NCBI RefSeq assembly: GCF_000699445.3
Contig: NC_067197.1
Location: 34,021,809-34,085,808 of the forward strand
Length of the DNA: 64,000 nucleotides
Reading direction: 5' to 3'
DNA from: Schistosoma haematobium
Lineage: Eukaryota > Platyhelminthes > Trematoda > Strigeidida > Schistosomatidae
Both the position numbers and the translations under genes were made by a program. The notes beneath the pieces are model-generated. The model was given only the letters and a program-made list of their open reading frames with translations, had not been told where the DNA came from and did no database searches. Below, one piece after another: positions 57,812 through 64,000 of this stretch; positions within the stretch are counted from its first letter, which is position 1; each line of letters begins with the position of its first letter.

Positions 57812-57880
57812 TGTGGTATTTGTATGAACTAATGATTGTTTTGTACGTGATGTCTACCTGATTTTGTGCTCATCTAGTTT

Positions 57881-59540
57881 GGTTTCCGGGTAAAATGCTT
57901 TCCAAGTACTGTTGATATGTAGACAGAATTAATGAAAATAAATGACAGTATCTTGTACATGCACTAGAAAGTTACCAATTAGGTTAGTGCGTGTGCTTTG
58001 TATTTTGAGTACTCGTCTTACTATCTGTTTCAGAGTGGCACGGTTTCCACGTTGTGACTTTGGGAAAGGCACATTATGTCCAAACTTGGCACTCTTCTGT
58101 TGGAAATGTGGTGCTGTTTAGTGTCTATGCAACACAACTGTTTAATAAATTTATAATTGTAATAAAATACACATAAAGGAAACCCGGTATGTGCTGTGAC
58201 CTAGAGCTTGTCGAAGTGGCCGCATCACAGAATGAGCTTTCGGGACGGGAGACAAATTTGTCGATCAACCTATTCTGATGTTAAGTATTGCCTTTTTAAT
58301 GGTCTTTGTGCACTGGTTCTTTGTCTGCTAGAACTTCCTGGACGTGTTCTCGATGTTGATTTGTTTGTTTTTCTAGTAATATTCTTAAGTTGTTACGGTT
58401 GCTAATGGCTTTAGGTTACCCGTAACTTTTGAGATTCATTTGTGGGACAGACGTGTTTGCAACAAGGAAGATCATTGCTAGTAAGCAAGTCTCGCAGGCA
58501 TTCACAACGAATTAAAGAAAGACAATCCTGTATATTTGTTGTAGGCCGTCCTCCAATCTCGGCACATCTAAACGTCTGGTGCCAGTAAAATGTTTTAGTT
58601 TAGTTTTATAAATGAAATCAAGCCCAACGACGGCGTTACTACTTTCTCTAGTTGTATATGGATCAACTGATCGTCAATAAAGAATTCTTCGTTTAACCAT
58701 TAAGGGATCTGGTTGATTCTTCACTGAATTCCTAAATTACCATTTTCTAAAAGTCTTAGTCACTCAGGGAAGTTGAAAAATCTAGCTTTAGTTGAGCCAT
58801 CACACATATTGTAAGTGTGCTCAGCTATGTTGACTTTAAGAACAGTGACGTCACTTGAGATTAGAACATGTGTTTATCCCGAAAGAACACGAGCTATTTA
58901 ATGCCTTACATATTCTGCTGTCATACTGGGTTTCAGCACTAGGCTTTCTATTGGTAACTCCTATCAGGAATTCTGAAACTCCATCATCCATATGATACTT
59001 CATACGGGTGATGGACCGCAATTCTATTGTTAGGAAATTACGAACAAGTGTAACTAAAAGTAATGTAATTAAAATTGGCGTACTGTTGTATTTTGAGGAT
59101 ACACAAACAAATTATCACATAAGGTAACTTGATAAACGGGTGACTATGTCCCAAGAGAAAACCTGTGAACACTTTTTACAATAAAACGATTAAAAACGTA
59201 GGCTTAAAGTATGATACTGAAGGTGTCTTGTGATAAAACTATTATAAGCACATGGACTCCTTGGAAATACAGGTTTACGTTTTCGTATTTTTGCAAATAC
59301 GAGAAGAAAAATAGTCAATGGTACTGTAGCCCATCATTCATATGACAATTCAGACTGAACGCTGATCAGCTGGGTACCGTCAGTGCCTAAGACACATCAA
59401 ATATCCTCATCTATCTTTACTCAGCTTATAATTGCATTCAACAACAAGTTCAATGTGTCATCTCAAAAGAAGATCAATAACTATCGTTTAAACAGTATTC
59501 AAATTCAAACCGACCTGTAAATCAATTGTGTCCAGTATCT
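57881..59540. other. No supported gene
   Basis: A 65-codon + frame at 58208 is not convincing. Around 58560-58600 CGGCACATCTAAACGTCTGG resembles the 3' part of the AAATA-tailed repeat, but too little remains to call it. Confidence 0.35.
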
Positions 59541-59917
59541 TGTAGCGTAGAGTTGAGTCGCGATTGACTATGAACACCAGTACATGAAGACTACGTGCCA
59601 GTTAACCGATAAAATCCCCCGTAAGCCAAATATCAGGAGGCAGTTGATAGTTGTAGTCGAGATGTATTTGTTGGCGATCTTGTGGTATCGAAAGGATACA
59701 GAGATCGTGCCATAAAAGTACAAGCGTGGTTACTGAGCGTAACCGAATCCGTACAAGGTCACAATTAATGAAAGGATAATGGAGCAGTAATAATATGGCT
59801 GTCTTTAGCACAGTCAAACAAACGAGCACAGTAAAACAATCACTGGTACAATTGGTTATAATAATGATTGTTTCCATTAAACCCATCGTATTCTCTTGAT
59901 AAAAGTAGGTCACTACA
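59541..59917 (-). repeat. 3' LTR of Gypsy A
   Basis: Aligns along its length with the family A solo LTRs. A purine-rich stretch with GAGGGG lies just upstream of its start on the minus strand, as expected of a polypurine tract. Confidence 0.88.
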
Positions 59918-60750
59918 GGAGCCCCTCGCTAGAAAGGGTGTACACTTTCGATAAGTAGCGGTTTGATTCGTGGGACTGATCAGCAAACGTGAGATTGTAG
60001 GACGAAAGGGTTGGCAGATCAGGAAGTGATCGTTGATTCTCAGGTTATCACCGATGGTCTTTTATGTAGGACGGTACCAGGAGTAACATGCTGTATCGGT
60101 TGCTCGAGTTAGCGCACCACACCAGAGTAGTTTTTATCCAGAATCTGAGTATTGGCTTCGTAGGGGCCCTGACCAGAAAACGCTGCAGACGTGGGACGAA
60201 ACCATTTTGAGCTAAGAAACCAGAAGCGAAAACAACAACCAATTGCGAGACCAAACGCATGCCAGACAGATTTGAAACCAGAACATCGACTGAGTGCGTT
60301 GACAAGAGCGTGGGTGGCCAGGCTGGCTTTCGCCAAAAATGGCTGCAGTCGACGGTACCAACAGGGCGATGGTCGGAGGCGTGGGCTCAGGATACAAAAA
60401 AATCAAAGAAAAAGAGAAAAGGTATAGCATGCGTGAAGTATAGGGGTAGGGTCCAATATCGTGCCTTCTCTTGGTTGAGAGGTTATCACCGAAAGCGTAC
60501 GGGTAGGCGTACTTCGAGACCGGAATGTGAGAAAGTAGTCTCGTTCGTACTCGTGAGACTGCAATCTCATCCGAAATCAAGGGCGGTGTGTTCTGATCCG
60601 GACGTGAAACTGAAGTCTCGTCCGTAAATGGTGCAGGTGACACGTGCTATCGACCGGGACGTGAGGATGAGGTCTTCGATGTATCTAACGTGGGATCCGA
60701 AGTAGATGTAAGGATCCCGCTAGCAGGTTTGATGGGTCTAGCATTGGGTC

Positions 60751-60984
60751 TCAACTTATCAGGTTATCGACATGTGCTGGTTTGAGATGATCAATGCTGA
60801 AGATCTCGACGCGGCCATGCCGATCAACCTTGAAGGTCTTTTCGTGACGAGAAATCACGTGAAAAGGTCCTTCATAAGGCTGTTGCAATGGTTTGCGTAC
60901 CGAACCTACTCGCATGAAAACATGTGAACAGGTAGATAACTCTCGAGGGAGAGCGACCTGTCGATGTTGTATTCGAGTTGACAC
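60751..60984 (-). pseudogene. Gypsy A integrase C-terminal (GPY/F-type) domain
   Basis: Frame with LSTCSHVFMRVGSVRKPLQQ, PYEGPFHVISRHEKTFKVD and FSIDHLKPAHV. This matches the GPY/F module near the end of Gypsy integrases. The tail that follows in the same direction is Ser/Thr/Arg-rich. Confidence 0.87.
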
Positions 60985-61010
60985 CAGAGGCAGTATAAAA
61001 TGCTAACTCG

Positions 61011-61929
61011 GACTTTTGCATTAAGACTGTGTGGCAGGCGTCGGATGAGAAAAAATCAGACGATAAAAGATATGGTCATTAGTTTTCTTAACATTTTACT
61101 CTGTGTATGCACTTTCTGTTCTAATAAACAGCCTTCCTTGCCCCAACCCTGACTTCCCTTGCTTCATTGAAACTTACTCTACCTTGATAAATATCACAAT
61201 CCATTGTTCATTATTACTGCATTCTTTCAACTGGAGCCTCTGATCACATTTAATTAGCAACTAGAGCTAGTATGAATTCATCCCAGTAATTTATCATACC
61301 TCTGTCTGTTCCACTACAAAATGTTAAGCATTGTTTGTAGTTCATGTCCAAGTGCCTTGCTGCTTCTCGGTTCCTCTTCTTTTTTTCCCAGAATCATGCT
61401 CTGAAGGCGGAGCTACAGAACTTCTGATAGGTTGAACGAACTAGACGTACGTGTTTTCGCAAGGTCAATGTTCACATTAAGAGCTCTAAAAGTCTACTTT
61501 ATAACAACTATAAATTTAAAAAGTTGCATTGCATGAATACCTAGCACGACCAAAATCCTAACACAATTATGCTAAGATTGGATCTGGTGTGTAGCGTGGA
61601 CGCGATGCCACTTTGGAGAATATTTTGAAGTTTACTCAGTATATGTGAACGAATGAACTGGTATTCACTTTTATAGACTATATTTATTTAACATGCGTAC
61701 TGTGAAACAATAAATGTTGTAATTTGTAGATCATGCCTGTAAAAATGACGTGTACCAGCCCTTGCAGAAACATATCATATTTGCACATTAATATACATAT
61801 ATATGGACTTAATACACCTCCATGGATAACTCAAATAGTTATTGGTTTAGGTGATAAGAGAGAATCATTGTACTTCATAGTTTGTTTACGTTCTGCTAAG
61901 AACAAATAAAATCATGAATATGGTGGGTT
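61011..61929. other. No supported feature
   Basis: Nothing recognised between the Gypsy A end and the LINE fossil. Confidence 0.35.
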
Positions 61930-63347
61930 GTTGATTCTGAAGGAATTTAATCTGACGGGAAGACTTTTGTATGGGATCTTATCCAAAGCGTTCTTAAAGT
62001 CTAAGGATAGGACTCATACAAAGAGTCCATCATTTCGTTTCAGAGTTATATCATTCAGGTAGTTAACCAGGCACGTTTCACATGGTCTAGACCTAAGAAA
62101 CCCATGCTAGGAGGTCAGGATGAGATTATTAGTAAGCAGACGTTGGACTGCCACCTCCTTAACTACTTTTTCCATCACTCTAGATATCACTAAGGCTACG
62201 TTTATGGGCCGGTAGTTTTCAAATTTTGCTTCAGGTCCTGTCTTCATTTCAGAAATGATATGTGTAGTTTTCCAGGCAGTCGGATAACTTACTGTAGAGA
62301 GTGATATCGTAAATATTTCGCAAAGTAAAACACAGATCATCACCACGTTTTAGTATGTTAGCTGGAATACCATCTGGACCATCAATGTAATAGCGTCTCA
62401 GTGTGCTTATCACCTTACAAATATTCTGTACACTGAAGTCTGCATTAGTAATTTTACAGGAAGGTACTGGCCTTGGGTCTGATTCATTTAGTAGATTTTC
62501 GTCAGTTAATAAGGAAACAAAGTGTTCACCAAGTAGTTCCGTAACGAGTTTGTGATCATATACTTGTTTCTCTCCAATATATATTTCTCCTCCCTTGAAT
62601 TTAGGACGTCTAAGGTTATCTTGAAGGGGTTGGATAAGTGCGTAGAAGTCATTACTAAGTTCCAGAGCACTTTGTCTCATGCGACTGTTTCGTGCACGTA
62701 GTGCCTCTACCGGGACAAATATTTCTGTCATCGTAACTACAGGAGAAATGTCATCAAGGTTTTGGAATCCAGTACAATGCCTTTGAAGATGCTCTCTCGT
62801 ACAGACCGGTATATACAGATCTTTAGAAAACTTAGGTTTTCAGTATTTCAAAGGTGAGACATTGTTGAAGATATTTCTGATGTTGTGATAGAATATATTA
62901 ATTAGTGTGTCGGTACTGTTTACAGTAAAGAAGGTTTCATGATCAGCGTTTCCTAGGTAATTTGGAAGTTTTTAGAATCGACCGTGCAGCAGTTTTCATG
63001 AAGTGTTGCAGTTTTACATCTACCGGTTATGGTTTAGATATTCAAGCTATAGATGACAATATTGCGATTGCTACCTGAAAACATTTTAACAATATAAGAA
63101 GTATTGGGGATGAGATCACTGGTAACGACTAAGTCTAAGATATTTTGGTTTCTGGTAGGGCTACTGACATACTGAGTCCACCGTAAAGCTCTGGGCACTC
63201 AACGAATAATTCATAACGGTTTTGCATCTTGACTGGAAACCAAGAAATTTTACACATGTTGGAGTCACCATAAATGAGCTTGCTCGTGAATGGAAGGAAC
63301 GATGCAGTTGTGAATACCTCTGACAATACTGTTGGCGTCAGACACAC
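61930..63347 (-). pseudogene. CR1/Jockey-like LINE, endonuclease to RT motif A, decayed
   Basis: On the minus strand: endonuclease remnant (LIYGDSNMCKISWF, with GDFN changed to GDSN, then CPELYG); a linker with ALRARNSRMRQSAL and FVSLLTDENLLNESDPRPVP; RT start (DGPDGIPANILK, PTAWKTTHIISEMKTG, ENYRPINVALVISRVMEKVV); HGFLRSRPCETCLVNYLND; and LSLDFKNAFDKIPYK (motif A). It ends near 61930, before the Y-x-D-D part. Many stops are present. It differs in sequence from the LINE at 25419. Confidence 0.85.
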
Positions 63348-63466
63348 ACTCTTGGTTAAAACATAGATTTTGATTTTTAGACTAACTTGAGCCCTCGGAT
63401 TTGATTTTTTTCACTCCTATTTCCAACATTCTGTTCAATCCACTTGCTATACGTCACTTTCTTATC

Positions 63467-64000
63467 ATGCCACAAAAGAAAATGAAGACCCCTGCTTCTA
63501 GGCGTCCAGCCAAACGTAGGAAAACGACACAATTTAACACACTACTGACACGATTTCCGACAGTTTCAACGAGACGAGCCACTTCGTTCATCCGGAAGCA
63601 GACAAGCTTTTACCAGTTGTCTCCATTCCAGACATGTTGAAAACTCTGCTAGTAAACAGCGATGACAATCGCAACTGCAACCATATGGATGCTATAAAAA
63701 AGCTGCAATTAGACATGAACATTCTCAATCCGCTTAAATATCTCATCAACCCCAACCTCACAGAGACTCCAGATCAAATGAGCGACATAAATAATTTTCT
63801 AGATCGTGTTGCATCAGAGGTATTTGAAAGAATAAAACGATCTAGCAATGCAATTGTGTTTAATATACCGGACACATATGCCCTTAAAAATATCAAATCT
63901 AGTCTGCTTAGAGCCAGCAATATGACACACGTACCATGTGTATGCACAAGATTAAAAAGAAGTCATCCTGGTATGCACTCACCGATCTTGTTCAAATTCA
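63467..64000 (+). CDS. LINE ORF1-like protein, partial, runs off the window
   Basis: It starts MPQKKMKTPASRRPAKRRKT (very basic) and changes frame near 63540, so at least one shift is present. From 63538 a frame stays open to the window end, encoding FNETSHFVHPEADKLLPVVS, DRVASEVFERIKRSSNAIVF, NIPDTYALKNIKSSLLRASN and CVCTRLKRSHPG. The RSSNAIVFNIPD block resembles the RRM-like part of LINE ORF1 proteins. The opposite-strand LINE fossil ends only about 120 bases away. Confidence 0.6.

Larger units (their letters stand above)
50335..57880 (+). mobile_element. Non-autonomous LTR element, family B copy 2, split by later insertions
   Basis: Parts in order: 5' LTR 50335-50502, PBS-like TGGCGTC at 50503, deleted gag 50513-50863, then (after the Gypsy insertion 50877-55149) zinc knuckle and acidic repeats 55155-55768. 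After an RTE and a family C repeat, a pol-tail remnant (57540-57811) and a partial 3' LTR (57812-57880) follow. The junction across the Gypsy insertion reads GYVDDNSL-like in frame, matching GYADNSLSL of copy 1. Same architecture as 27223-32484. Confidence 0.78.
59541..61010 (-). mobile_element. Gypsy-like retrotransposon, family A, 3' end with LTR
   Basis: Minus-strand order: integrase C-terminal domain (60984-60751), a degenerate pol tail (about 60750-59918) and a 377-bp 3' LTR (59541-59917) bounded by TGTAGTG and CGCTACA. This copy links the solo LTRs at 26137, 44691, 49303 and 53869 to a Gypsy element. The rest of pol, gag and the 5' LTR are absent, and no target duplication can be tested. 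Confidence 0.85.

Noticed and set aside
60191..60643. Overlapping frames of 78 to 143 codons on both strands
   Set aside because: They lie in the GC-richer pol tail of Gypsy A. The minus-strand frame partly reflects that tail, and the plus-strand frames are its shadows.

Overview
The window is AT-rich, intron-rich flatworm nuclear DNA, most probably from a schistosome (blood fluke) or a close digenean relative. The evidence is long and very short introns with GT-AG borders, SMalpha-type SINEs carrying hammerhead-ribozyme relics, RTE and CR1-like non-LTR retrotransposons, several small Gypsy-like LTR families, a Merlin-type transposase fossil and a Mutator-like element. No bacterial, viral or organellar segment was seen, and the species cannot be fixed from this sequence alone.

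Region 1 (1-22.1 kb, + strand) is the 3' two thirds of a P5B-type transport ATPase gene (ATP13A2/ATP13A3 family). Thirteen exons join in phase from just after the catalytic Asp of the DKTGT motif to a stop codon at 22043. One short transmembrane exon, expected between 12.7 and 16.5 kb, could not be placed. The upstream exons lie outside the window. Its introns hold a decayed 18S rRNA fragment, three SMalpha-like SINE relics and an RTE retrotransposon fossil.

Region 2 (24.6-25.1 kb, - strand) is a compact histidine-triad gene (HINT3-like). Four exons are visible, with introns of 31, 33 and 53 bases, running tail-to-tail with the ATPase. Its first exon was not found. Immediately upstream lies a stack of nested transposons.

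Region 3 (25.1-36.3 kb) is that stack. A - strand Gypsy element (called D here) is split by a + strand CR1-like LINE. The LINE is split by a 392-bp solo LTR (family A, TSD ACTT) and by a small non-autonomous LTR element (family B, TSD GTGTA). The family B element's own 5' LTR is split by a 3.53-kb Mutator-like element (9-bp TSD CGAATGTAT). The target duplications give the order of insertion.

Region 4 (36.3-50.3 kb) is mostly unrecognised sequence. It holds a Gypsy RT fossil, a Merlin transposase fossil, the last two exons of an unidentified cysteine-rich protein gene (- strand, 43.3-44.3 kb), solo LTRs, one SINE relic and an imperfect inverted repeat.

Region 5 (50.3-57.9 kb) is a second nest. 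A + strand non-autonomous family B element is split by a nearly complete - strand family B Gypsy (4,273 bp, TSD AGATG), whose gag is split by another family A solo LTR. An RTE and a third LTR family (C) lie further along. The non-autonomous copies keep gag and a zinc knuckle, but an acidic repeat-containing reading frame stands where pol would be.

Region 6 (59.5-64 kb) has the 3' end of a family A Gypsy element, a - strand LINE EN/RT fossil and, head-to-head with it, the open start of a + strand LINE ORF1 that runs off the window.
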